Shown piece after piece: positions 57,915 through 64,000 of a DNA stretch of 64,000 bases. The DNA is from Marinospirillum minutulum DSM 6287. GTDB lineage: Bacteria > Pseudomonadota > Gammaproteobacteria > Pseudomonadales > Halomonadaceae. Position numbers and translations under genes: made by a program. Position 1 is the stretch's first letter. Each line of letters starts with the position of its first letter. Location: contig NZ_KE383818.1 of the NCBI RefSeq assembly GCF_000422325.1, forward strand, positions 124,001-188,000. Direction: 5' to 3'. The notes under the pieces are model-generated. The model saw only the letters and a program-made list of their open reading frames with translations. It had not been told where the DNA came from and did no database searches.

Positions 57915-59840
57915 ATGTCCAGCTCTCAACGTTATACCCAAGCCTTTCTTTTTATTCTTTTAATAATTAGTTTATTTTCTACAGGTTATGCTGCCAACTT
58001 AACACCAGACCAAGACACCTTAAAAAAACTAAGTAAAACCAATGCTTGGTGGCGTTTAGTTCATTATAAACAGCATACTTATGGCGTTCGTAGCCAAGTC
58101 GATCAAGATGAGTTTTTTCTCCATCCGCAAGGTTATAAAAATCCTTTAGCAGAACTTACTGCAACTTTTAAACAGCTAGAAACTGCACTTAATAGCAACC
58201 CTTTATTAGATCAAAATACCGATTTACGCTGCACCTACCCAGCAAGGGTTGACTGGTTAGCAAGAACACTCAATTTAGATATTCCGACAAGAAGTTGTGC
58301 AGGGTTAGATAAATGGCTAGGCCAAGTTGATGCTGGCAGCATGTCGATGATTTTTCCCTCCGCCTATATGAACAATGCCTCTTCCATGTTTGGGCATAGC
58401 TTTTTAAGGCTAGAAGGCACCGATAGAACCCGTAAGCCCGATTTAGTCGCTCATGCTATCAACTTTGCTGCGGAGGTAAATGAAACCGATGGCGGAGTTG
58501 CTTATGCTTTTAAAGGCATGTTTGGTCTTTACCCTGGCTATTTTAGCTTGCAACCTTATTATGAAAAAGTTGATGAGTATTCTAATTTAGAAAACCGCGA
58601 TATGTGGGAATACCCGCTAAATATGAGTGATCAAGGCCTAAAGCGGGTTATTTGGCATATGTGGGAATTAGAGAGAGTACGTTTTGATTATTGGTTTTTT
58701 GATGAAAACTGCTCCTATCAATTATTAGCTTTAGTTTCAGTGGCAGAAGATCACCTAAATTTAACTGCTGGTTTTGATTTAAAAGCACTACCAGCCGATA
58801 CCATTCGAGCACTAGATAAAGCCAGTTTAATTGGCGATGAAGCTAAATACCGCCCATCTTTTGCAACCAAGCTGTTAAGCATGAGTGAGCAAGCCAACCC
58901 AGCCGAGTTAACCGCAGCCAAACAGCTGGTATTTGAATACTTAGAACCCGAAACGTTAGAATTAGATGCCAAAGCCAACCCAGCCAAAGTTTATGAGCTA
59001 GCCTATGAATGGCTAAACTTTCGTTACCGGCACCAAGGCGTTACCCGAGATGAAGCAGCCGACCAACTGCATAAACTATTAGTCGCGCGCTCCAAAATTA
59101 ACCATAAGTCGGGGTTAACTGCACCCATGGCACCTAGCGTTCCGCCTCATAAAGGCCATGAAACTGCTCAGTTTGCTTTAAGCCTAGGTCAGCATGAGCA
59201 AGTTAATTATTTACAGCTATCCGCTAAGCCAGCCTATCACGGACGTTACGATTCTTTAGATGGTTATTTGCCCAATGCAGAGATTAATCTACTTGAACTC
59301 AAACTACGTTTTGATGAAGAAAGCAAAGAAATAACCCCATGGCACCTAAATATTTTAGAAGTAGGTAACTACTTACAAAGTTCGGCTATTTTCTCCTTAG
59401 CCGCATGGCGTGTAAAAGCTGAACTAGGTAGAACGAACCCCTTCGCCTCAAGCAAAGACGATTGGCTAGGCCGTTTAGGTGGCGGTTATGGCAGAGCTTG
59501 GGGAAGCAGCGAAAACCTAATGGGCTTTTTAATGTTAGCCGCAGAACTAGAAGCCGGCCCAGCAGCAGGCCATGTAAAGCCTAATAAAAGTAATCAAGAT
59601 TGGGCAGTGGGTGGAGGCATAAGTGGTGGGCTAGTTTGGGAACCCTTTACCAACTGGCGAACAGGGTTAGATGCTTCATGGATAGGCTTTGCCGCAGGCA
59701 ATAAAGGCGCATTGTTAAAAACCGAAGCAACCTTGCAATGGAACTACCAAACTAACCAATCCTTACGCTTACAAGGCAAGTGGGAAGAACGCAGAGACAG
59801 CAACGGACAAATAGATTTAGCATGGTTAAAATTCTTTTAA
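57915..59840 (+). CDS. DUF4105 envelope protein
   Basis: This 641-aa protein has an N-terminal signal segment (FLFILLIISLFSTGYA). The DUF4105 core holds FGHSFLRLEG (about 160-169) and WFFDENCSYQLLALV (about 261-275). The conserved histidine and cysteine suggest a papain- or NlpC-like catalytic pair. The last 250 residues or so alternate like a membrane beta-barrel and end with the aromatic KFF. It is probably an outer-membrane or periplasmic hydrolase-like protein of unknown substrate. Its last 19 bp overlap the next gene. Confidence 0.78.
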   Translation: MSSSQRYTQAFLFILLIISLFSTGYAANLTPDQDTLKKLSKTNAWWRLVHYKQHTYGVRSQVDQDEFFLHPQGYKNPLAELTATFKQLETALNSNPLLDQNTDLRCTYPARVDWLARTLNLDIPTRSCAGLDKWLGQVDAGSMSMIFPSAYMNNASSMFGHSFLRLEGTDRTRKPDLVAHAINFAAEVNETDGGVAYAFKGMFGLYPGYFSLQPYYEKVDEYSNLENRDMWEYPLNMSDQGLKRVIWHMWELERVRFDYWFFDENCSYQLLALVSVAEDHLNLTAGFDLKALPADTIRALDKASLIGDEAKYRPSFATKLLSMSEQANPAELTAAKQLVFEYLEPETLELDAKANPAKVYELAYEWLNFRYRHQGVTRDEAADQLHKLLVARSKINHKSGLTAPMAPSVPPHKGHETAQFALSLGQHEQVNYLQLSAKPAYHGRYDSLDGYLPNAEINLLELKLRFDEESKEITPWHLNILEVGNYLQSSAIFSLAAWRVKAELGRTNPFASSKDDWLGRLGGGYGRAWGSSENLMGFLMLAAELEAGPAAGHVKPNKSNQDWAVGGGISGGLVWEPFTNWRTGLDASWIGFAAGNKGALLKTEATLQWNYQTNQSLRLQGKWEERRDSNGQIDLAWLKFF

Positions 59841-60679
59841 AATCGCTATTAGCATTGTTAATGTTGGGGCTGCTACAAGGCTGTGGCAGCCTTTTTTATT
59901 GGCCAGAAGAAGGCTTAAGAGGCACGCCCGACCAGCTAGGCATTGAATACCAGCCTGTTAATTTAAAAACTGCTAACGGCTTAAACCTGCATGGATGGTG
60001 GTTTCCTTCACGTGTAGAAGAATCGCCCAAGCCAAAAGGTTTAATTTATTACCTACATGGCAATGCAGAAAATATCAGCACCCACTTTATGGGCATGACT
60101 TGGATAACCAACCACGGCTGGGAAGTGTTTATTTTAGATTACCGTAGTTATGGTATTTCTGAAGGTAAACCCAGTATTGCAGGCGTACACCACGATGCTT
60201 ATATGGGCTTAAAGTGGGCAATTACTAAAGCTAAAGAACAACAACTACCCTTAGTAGTGCTAGGGCAAAGCATAGGTGGAGCAACAGCAGTTACCCTAGT
60301 GGCTAATGCTACAGCAGAAGAACAACAACAAATAAGTGGCTTAGTAGTCGATAGCGCCTTTTCAGGTTATCAGCGAATTGCCAGAGAGAAACTAAGCAGT
60401 AGTTGGGTAACTTGGGCTTTTCAATACCCCCTCTCTTGGACAATTACCGACCGCTACAGCCCAGAAAAACAGCTAAACAAACTACCTGCAGACTTACCTT
60501 TATTGTTTTTGCATAGCTGTGCAGACCAAGTTATTCCCTGCTCGCATAGCCAGCGTTTATACCAGCAAGTGCAAGAACCTAAAACCTACCTAGAAGCACA
60601 AGAAGGCAGGCATACAGAAATGCTTAGCCAACTTAAATGGCGTAGAAAGCTAGTGGCTTGGTTGGAAGCTTTACTTTAA
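59822..60679 (+). CDS. Lipoprotein alpha/beta hydrolase
   Basis: The 285-aa product has a lipoprotein signal (LALLMLGLLQGCGS, lipobox LLQGC near residue 21). Its alpha/beta-hydrolase core has the oxyanion-region YYLHGNAENIS, the nucleophile elbow LGQSIGGATA and a C-terminal histidine in EGRHTEM. It resembles bacterial esterases of COG1073. It begins within the last codons of the DUF4105 gene, so the two are translationally coupled. A damaged copy lies at 62040-62760. Confidence 0.82.
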   Translation: MVKILLKSLLALLMLGLLQGCGSLFYWPEEGLRGTPDQLGIEYQPVNLKTANGLNLHGWWFPSRVEESPKPKGLIYYLHGNAENISTHFMGMTWITNHGWEVFILDYRSYGISEGKPSIAGVHHDAYMGLKWAITKAKEQQLPLVVLGQSIGGATAVTLVANATAEEQQQISGLVVDSAFSGYQRIAREKLSSSWVTWAFQYPLSWTITDRYSPEKQLNKLPADLPLLFLHSCADQVIPCSHSQRLYQQVQEPKTYLEAQEGRHTEMLSQLKWRRKLVAWLEALL

Positions 60680-60741
60680 CCAGTCCCCCCCTAGTGAGTA
60701 ACATCAGGTTACTCATTAAGAAAAGATAACCTAAAAGTACC

Positions 60742-60747
60742 TATAAT
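60742..60747 (+). promoter_or_regulatory. Candidate -10 element before the Rpn gene
   Basis: TATAAT lies 78 bp before the Rpn start. There is no convincing -35 hexamer, so confidence is low. Confidence 0.3.
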
Positions 60748-60824
60748 AGTATAGCCGGCTTAGTCTAACGCACTTGTTTTTTTGGCTGTATGCTAAAATT
60801 ACTAGCAATTAAAGAGGAGTTTGC

Positions 60825-61823
60825 ATGAGTCAGCCAAATGATAAACCAGACAATGAATTAGACGACACTAGCGCCAATAGCCCCGAAAAGCTAAACCACC
60901 CAGATTATGACAGCGCATGGAAAACCTCACTTGAAAAACACTTTGAAGCCTTCCTTGCACTGCTTTTTCCTAAGCACCATGCTGAAGTGGATTGGAGTAA
61001 GGGCTATGAATTTTTAGATGGTGAACTCAATCAGATAACCAAAGACGCTAAAATCGGACGCCGTTATGCTGATAAACTAGTTAAAGTTCACACCCTAAAG
61101 GGCGCAGAAGAATGGTTACTGATTCACGTTGAAGTGCAAGGCGACCCCCAAGCCGACTTTGCTCAACGTATGTACACTTATTCTTGCCTACTCTACATAC
61201 GTTATGAAGTTATCCCAGAAAGTTTAGCCGTATTTACTGACTTAAATGCCAACTTTCGCCCCAGTCAGTTTAACTTTCAACGCTTCCAGCAAGGCACACA
61301 GCTTGATTTTAGCTACCCAATAGCTAAATTACTTGATTATGAAACTGAGCAAGAATGGTCTAATCTTGAAGCCAGTGACAATGTTTTTGCTTTAGTGGTG
61401 ATGGCACAAATCAAAGCCAAACGACTCAAAGGTAATGAAGAAGGTTTATTAACCAATAAAATCGCCCTGATACGTGAACTTTACCGACGTGATTACACAG
61501 TTGAACAGATAAAAGCACTTTTTATAGTGATTGACTGGATGATTTACCTGCCCACACCGCAAGTTAAGCAGTTTTCACAAGAAATGAGAGCAATAGAGAA
61601 GGAGAGTAATAAGATGATTTACACTACCTCAATAGAGCAGCTTGCCAGAGAAGAAGCTAGAGAAGAAGCTAGAGAAGAAGCTGAAAAGCGAGCAGCAGAA
61701 AAGCAGCGTCATTCGATTCGTCAGTTAATAGTGCAAGGTATACTCAATGATACACAGATAGCTGAAGTGTTTGATGTGTCAGCAGCCTACGTTGCCGAGC
61801 TACGCCTAGGCAACCAGGATTAG
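60825..61823 (+). CDS. Rpn-family recombination-promoting nuclease (RpnL)
   Basis: Rpn proteins are PD-(D/E)XK-type DNA endonucleases. Full-length forms are toxic and have been linked to phage defence. The 332-aa protein has the nuclease core with D83 (RRYADKLVKV) and the E-x-Q pair E103/Q105 (LIHVEVQGD), followed by a helical region. Residues 274-285 are three tandem REEA repeats, and the C-terminus looks like a helix-turn-helix (LNDTQIAEVFDVSAAYVAEL). GAGGAG lies upstream of the ATG. A strong internal start at 61614 would make the C-terminal part separately. A fragment of a second copy lies downstream. Confidence 0.88.
   Translation: MSQPNDKPDNELDDTSANSPEKLNHPDYDSAWKTSLEKHFEAFLALLFPKHHAEVDWSKGYEFLDGELNQITKDAKIGRRYADKLVKVHTLKGAEEWLLIHVEVQGDPQADFAQRMYTYSCLLYIRYEVIPESLAVFTDLNANFRPSQFNFQRFQQGTQLDFSYPIAKLLDYETEQEWSNLEASDNVFALVVMAQIKAKRLKGNEEGLLTNKIALIRELYRRDYTVEQIKALFIVIDWMIYLPTPQVKQFSQEMRAIEKESNKMIYTTSIEQLAREEAREEAREEAEKRAAEKQRHSIRQLIVQGILNDTQIAEVFDVSAAYVAELRLGNQD
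61614..61823 (+). CDS. Intragenic RpnS-type small protein
   Basis: Within the Rpn gene, AAGGAG (61599-61604) lies 9 bases before an in-frame ATG at codon 264, an unusually strong internal ribosome binding site. Translation from it would give a 69-aa protein (MIYTTSIEQLAREEA...) made of the REEA repeats and the C-terminal helix-turn-helix-like part. In characterised Rpn systems the separately translated C-terminal domain, RpnS, binds and blocks the toxic RpnL, and its interface helix carries four-residue repeats that vary in number. The layout here fits. Expression is inferred. Confidence 0.65.
   Translation: MIYTTSIEQLAREEAREEAREEAEKRAAEKQRHSIRQLIVQGILNDTQIAEVFDVSAAYVAELRLGNQD
61647..61682 (+). 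repeat. Three tandem 12-bp repeats inside the Rpn gene
   Basis: AGAGAAGAAGCT is present three times without change. Each unit encodes four residues, so copy-number change alters helix length without shifting frame. Confidence 0.95.
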
Positions 61824-61858
61824 GCTTTAACCTTATTGCTGAACTGAATCTAGTCGCA

Positions 61859-61890
61859 TCTACAAGGCAGCCGTTAGGCTGCTTTGTAGT
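61859..61890 (+). terminator. Hairpin after the Rpn gene
   Basis: CTACAAGGCAGCC pairs with GGCTGCTTTGTAG around GTTA (one G-T pair), 36 bp after the stop. Only a short T-rich stretch follows. Confidence 0.6.
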
Positions 61891-61918
61891 TTCTAGGCCA
61901 CAATAAAAAACTTCCTTT

Positions 61919-61971
61919 TTTGGCTGCATATTAAAATTAGCAGTAATTAAAGAGGATTTTGCATGAGCCAG
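61919..61971 (+). repeat. Duplicate of the Rpn gene leader and first codons
   Basis: This stretch repeats 60783-60833 with scattered changes: TTTTGGCTG, an AATTAAAGAGGA ribosome binding site and an ATGAGCCAG start. It marks the 5' end of a second, almost wholly lost Rpn gene. Confidence 0.85.
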
Positions 61972-62058
61972 CTAGATGACAGCACCACAGAAACCCAAGA
62001 TGTTATTCGAGTTAACTGTAACGGACAAATAGATTTAGCATGGTTAAAATTCTTTTAA
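61963..62058 (+). pseudogene. Chimeric mini-ORF: Rpn start joined to the DUF4105 tail
   Basis: A 31-codon frame starts with Rpn-like MSQLDD behind AAAGAGG and ends NGQIDLAWLKFF, identical to the last 12 residues of the DUF4105 protein at 59805-59840. The fusion point lies near 62019. It is a by-product of the duplication and deletion and is probably not a working gene, although it keeps a ribosome binding site. Confidence 0.7.
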
Positions 62059-62760
62059 AGTTATTGGTTTCCTTCACGTGTAGAAGAACCGCCCAAGCCA
62101 AAAGGTTTAATTTATTACCTACATGGCAATGCAAAAAATCTCAGCACCCACTTTATGGGCATGACTTGGATAACCAACCACGGCTGGGAAGTGTTTATTT
62201 TAGATTACCGTGGTTATGGTATTTCTGAAGGTAAACCCAGTATTGCAGGCGTACACCACGATGCTTATATGGGCTTAAAGTGGGCAATTACTAAAGCTAA
62301 AGAACAACAACTACCCTTAGTAGTGCTAGGGCAAAGCATAGGTGGAGCAACAGCAGTTACCCTAGTGGCTAATGCTACAGCAGAAGAACAAGAGCAAATA
62401 AGTGGCTTAGTAGTCGATAGTGCTTTTTCAGGCTATCAGCGAATTGCAAGAGAGAAACTAAGCAGTAGTTGGGTAACTTGGGCTTTTCAATACCCCCTCT
62501 CTTGGACAATTACCGACCGCTACAGCCCAGAAAAACAACTAAACAAACTACCTGCAGACTTACCTTTATTGTTTTTGCATAGCTGTACAGACCAAGTTAT
62601 TCCCTGCTCGCATAGCCAGCGTTCATACCAGTAAGTGCAAGAACCTAAAACCTATCTAGAAGCACAAGAAGGCAGGCATACAGAAATGCTTAGCCAACTT
62701 AAATGGCGTAGAGAGCTAGTGGCTTGGTTAGATGCTTATGTATCAGACGCTTTGGACTAG
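62040..62760 (+). pseudogene. Decayed duplicate of the lipoprotein hydrolase
   Basis: This is a near-identical copy of 59822-60679 with two lesions. About 155 bp corresponding to 59843-59997 are missing just after the start, which removes the lipoprotein signal and shifts the frame. A CAA-to-TAA change at 62632-62634 stops the protein before the catalytic histidine. A long open part (62155-62634) still shows the nucleophile motif LGQSIGGATA. The extreme 3' end (DAYVSDALD) differs from the parent. High identity implies a recent event. Confidence 0.93.
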
Positions 62761-62804
62761 AAGTAAACTTTATAAAAAAATACCCAAATCAGCATGGATA
62801 AAAA

Positions 62805-62853
62805 AACCGATAACCCCTAGCTGAATTGATAATTCAAGTAGGGGTTATCGGTT
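62805..62853 (-). terminator. Terminator of the minus-strand barrel gene
   Basis: A perfect 15-bp outer stem (AACCGATAACCCCTA and TAGGGGTTATCGGTT) encloses a second stem TGAATT/AATTCA, followed on the minus strand by a T run. It lies 13 bp after the gene's stop. Confidence 0.85.
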
Positions 62854-62866
62854 AGCTTATTGAAAA

Positions 62867-63469
62867 TTAAAACTTATATGCTAAGCCAACGCCAGCGCTA
62901 ATAATGCTGCTACTCATTGAAGTAGTTTCTGTATAGCAGGAATAGCTGTAATAGCTGGTGTAATTACAATTGTATTCTTCAACATCTTGCCAAACAATGC
63001 CTTGAAACTGTAATTGTAAATCTAACTCTAAGTTTTCAGTTAGGTCAATTTTAGTACCACCCATTGCTTGAAAAGAAACACCAGATTGTTTTTCATCGGG
63101 TACTAGTGGAGCCTCTTTAAGGCTATACACACCAAAACCTAACCCCCAGTAGGGTTTTACTTTTTCTTCTGTGTAAACAAACTGCCAATCAAGACGAAAG
63201 CCAGTTGCTTTTGAAGAGTAGTTACCTACATCAACCTTCATATTATCAAAAGTAACTAGAAAGCGATTATTTTTATTGTTTTTAGTGCCAATATAGAAAG
63301 AGGTGGTGCTGGTATCTAAGTCTAAACTTATAGATTCCCAATCATTCTCTAAGTCTAAATCTGCACTTAGGCTTTTGCTTATATTTGCGCCAATAATAAG
63401 ATCTGCATGGCTAGTTACTGGTAAAGCGACAACAAAAAAAATAGCGGTTATTAATACTCTTTTAATCAC
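62867..63469 (-). CDS. Putative outer-membrane beta-barrel protein
   Basis: The 200-aa product starts at a GTG with AGGGA 7 bases upstream and has a signal peptide (VLITAIFFVVALPVTSHA). The mature part shows alternating strands (FRLDWQFVYTEE, YWGLGFGVYSL, LELDLQLQFQGIVW) and ends GVGLAYKF with a terminal phenylalanine, the usual barrel signature. A cysteine/tyrosine-rich loop (YNCNYTSYYSYSCY) is notable. No named family is recognised. It is flanked by terminators on both sides, so it is a single-gene unit. Confidence 0.65.
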   Translation of the reverse strand: MIKRVLITAIFFVVALPVTSHADLIIGANISKSLSADLDLENDWESISLDLDTSTTSFYIGTKNNKNNRFLVTFDNMKVDVGNYSSKATGFRLDWQFVYTEEKVKPYWGLGFGVYSLKEAPLVPDEKQSGVSFQAMGGTKIDLTENLELDLQLQFQGIVWQDVEEYNCNYTSYYSYSCYTETTSMSSSIISAGVGLAYKF

Positions 63470-63540
63470 AGTTAGTCCCTTTTATTTAATTGCAAAAATG
63501 CAAAGGTATTTTATTCCAGTATTTTTTTTTGTCAAAAAAA

Positions 63541-63577
63541 ATGCCTATCATTTAGTCTAGTAACTAAGTGATAGGCA
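63541..63577 (-). terminator. Terminator between the glrR-like gene and the barrel gene
   Basis: TGCCTATCA pairs with TGATAGGCA, with further imperfect pairing (TTTAGT with ACTAAG) inside. A long T run follows on the minus strand. Confidence 0.85.
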
Positions 63578-63621
63578 AAGTTGTTAGGAATACCTTGATC
63601 TAGATTGGTTTTAACTAAGAT

Positions 63622-63717
63622 TTACTTAAAATAATAAGTTACACCTGCAAACAAGCCTAGGTCACCTTTAAAAACCAGATTCTCAGCTAAATAGTTGTAG
63701 TTAAATACTGCTTGGGT
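63622..63717 (-). pseudogene. C-terminal remnant of a beta-barrel protein
   Basis: Immediately after the glrR-like stop, a minus-strand frame of about 31 codons reads like the last strands of an outer-membrane barrel (NYNYLAENLVFKGDLGLFAG, then VTYYFK and stop). It has no start codon or ribosome binding site of its own. It is most simply the 3' end of a gene whose front was deleted. Confidence 0.6.
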
Positions 63718-63721
63718 GGTA

Positions 63722-64000
63722 CTACTTTACACTTTTAGCCTCTTCCTTAAATCTTGCTGCTTCCAGCCCATGTTTATTTAATAACTTATAAAAATCCGTT
63801 CTGTTTCTACCTGCTAATTCAGCGGCTTTGGTTACCTTACCTTCAGCCAGGCGAAGCACTTTAATTAAATAAGCTTTTTCAAACTCTGCCCTTGCTTCGC
63901 TAAGGTGGGGTAGGTCGGTTGTTTCATCGGTTAAAATTCGGTTTACTAATTCCGCAGTAATCATTGGCTGGTTGGTTAAACCAGCGCACTGTTCAATAAC
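63722..64000 (-). CDS. glrR: GlrR/QseF-like sigma-54 response regulator, C-terminal part
   Basis: The frame is open to the right edge, so only the last 92 codons are visible. They hold the Fis-type DNA-binding domain (KVTKAAELAGRNRTDFYKLL) preceded by EARAEFEKAYLIKVLRL. This matches the C-terminus of GlrR/QseF, the sigma-54-dependent activator of cell-envelope genes that works with the sensor GlrK/QseE. The receiver and AAA+ domains lie outside the window. A terminator sits about 145 bp downstream. Confidence 0.85.
   Translation of the reverse strand, partial: VIEQCAGLTNQPMITAELVNRILTDETTDLPHLSEARAEFEKAYLIKVLRLAEGKVTKAAELAGRNRTDFYKLLNKHGLEAARFKEEAKSVK

Noticed and set aside
61647-61682. Short tandem repeats as a CRISPR array or frame-switching phase-variation tract
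   Set aside because: The units are contiguous 12-mers without spacers and each is a whole number of codons, so they can change length but not frame.
62040-62228. 62-aa frame starting at the duplicated hydrolase ATG
   Set aside because: It is the hydrolase start read out of frame after the 155-bp deletion, so it is part of the pseudogene.
62155-62634. 159-aa frame as a separate functional hydrolase
   Set aside because: It lacks the signal and first strands of the fold and is cut before the catalytic histidine by a nonsense codon. It is better described as part of the pseudogene.
61824-62866. Insertion sequence as the cause of the duplication
   Set aside because: No transposase frame, terminal inverted repeats or target-site duplication was found around the junctions.
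1-64000. tRNA, rRNA, CRISPR or prophage genes
   Set aside because: No cloverleaf, rRNA segment, repeat-spacer array or phage structural gene was recognised by eye. A dedicated RNA search was not possible.

Overview
The window looks like the chromosome of a fairly AT-rich marine-type gammaproteobacterium, plausibly of the Oceanospirillales. This is inference from gene content and order, not from a search. It carries conserved gammaproteobacterial blocks: nusB-thiL-pgpA, tesA back to back with ybbA-ybbP, prfB-lysS, trxA followed by rho, ubiD-fre, slyX, rnk, pepN, ilvD and the tail of a GlrR/QseF regulator. There is no rRNA, tRNA, CRISPR array, prophage or recognisable insertion sequence.

Region 1 (1-26.9 kb) is mostly housekeeping. 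It holds nusB, thiL, pgpA, a DUF945 protein, an acidic PA3496-like protein, the nitric-oxide-sensing repressor nsrR, polyphosphate kinase ppk2, tesA, the ybbAP ABC exporter, a DUF3422 membrane protein, a BolA protein, slyX, a membrane-anchored cold-shock protein and two exported proteins. These are followed by an unassigned gene pair, prfB with its programmed frameshift, lysS, ppx, trxA, rho, ubiD, fre, a FolM-like reductase, a soluble PAS chemoreceptor fragment and a SulP-STAS-cNMP transporter.

Region 2 (27.0-50.2 kb) is one unidirectional minus-strand block of 18 genes forming a type VI secretion system. The order is tssB, tssC, hcp, tssJ, tssK, tssL, tssM, a TssB-TssC fusion, a second hcp, tssE, tssF, tssG, a membrane-anchored TAXI-type solute-binding protein, vgrG, a DUF2169-pentapeptide protein, a second pentapeptide protein, DUF3540 and a PAAR-like DUF4150 protein. 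Both edges lie in the window, and no tssA or clpV (tssH) is present. TssM lacks a recognisable Walker A motif. The fused sheath paralogue with its own Hcp, placed next to the baseplate genes, and the TAXI receptor-like protein are the strongest candidates here for undescribed biology.

Region 3 (50.3-59.8 kb) returns to ordinary genes: pepN, a DHH phosphoesterase, rnk behind a 36-bp perfect palindrome, a MliC/COG3650 lipoprotein, ilvD, and DUF3015 and DUF4105 envelope proteins.

Region 4 (59.8-64.0 kb) is rearranged. It has a lipoprotein hydrolase and an Rpn-family nuclease gene containing a strong internal ribosome binding site and start codon. That start precedes a C-terminal segment with three 12-bp repeats, which matches the RpnL/RpnS toxin/intragenic antitoxin arrangement. 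A mosaic partial duplication of this pair follows, with a pseudogene hydrolase and a chimeric mini-ORF. The window ends with a beta-barrel gene, a leftover barrel C-terminus and the 3' end of a glrR-like gene.
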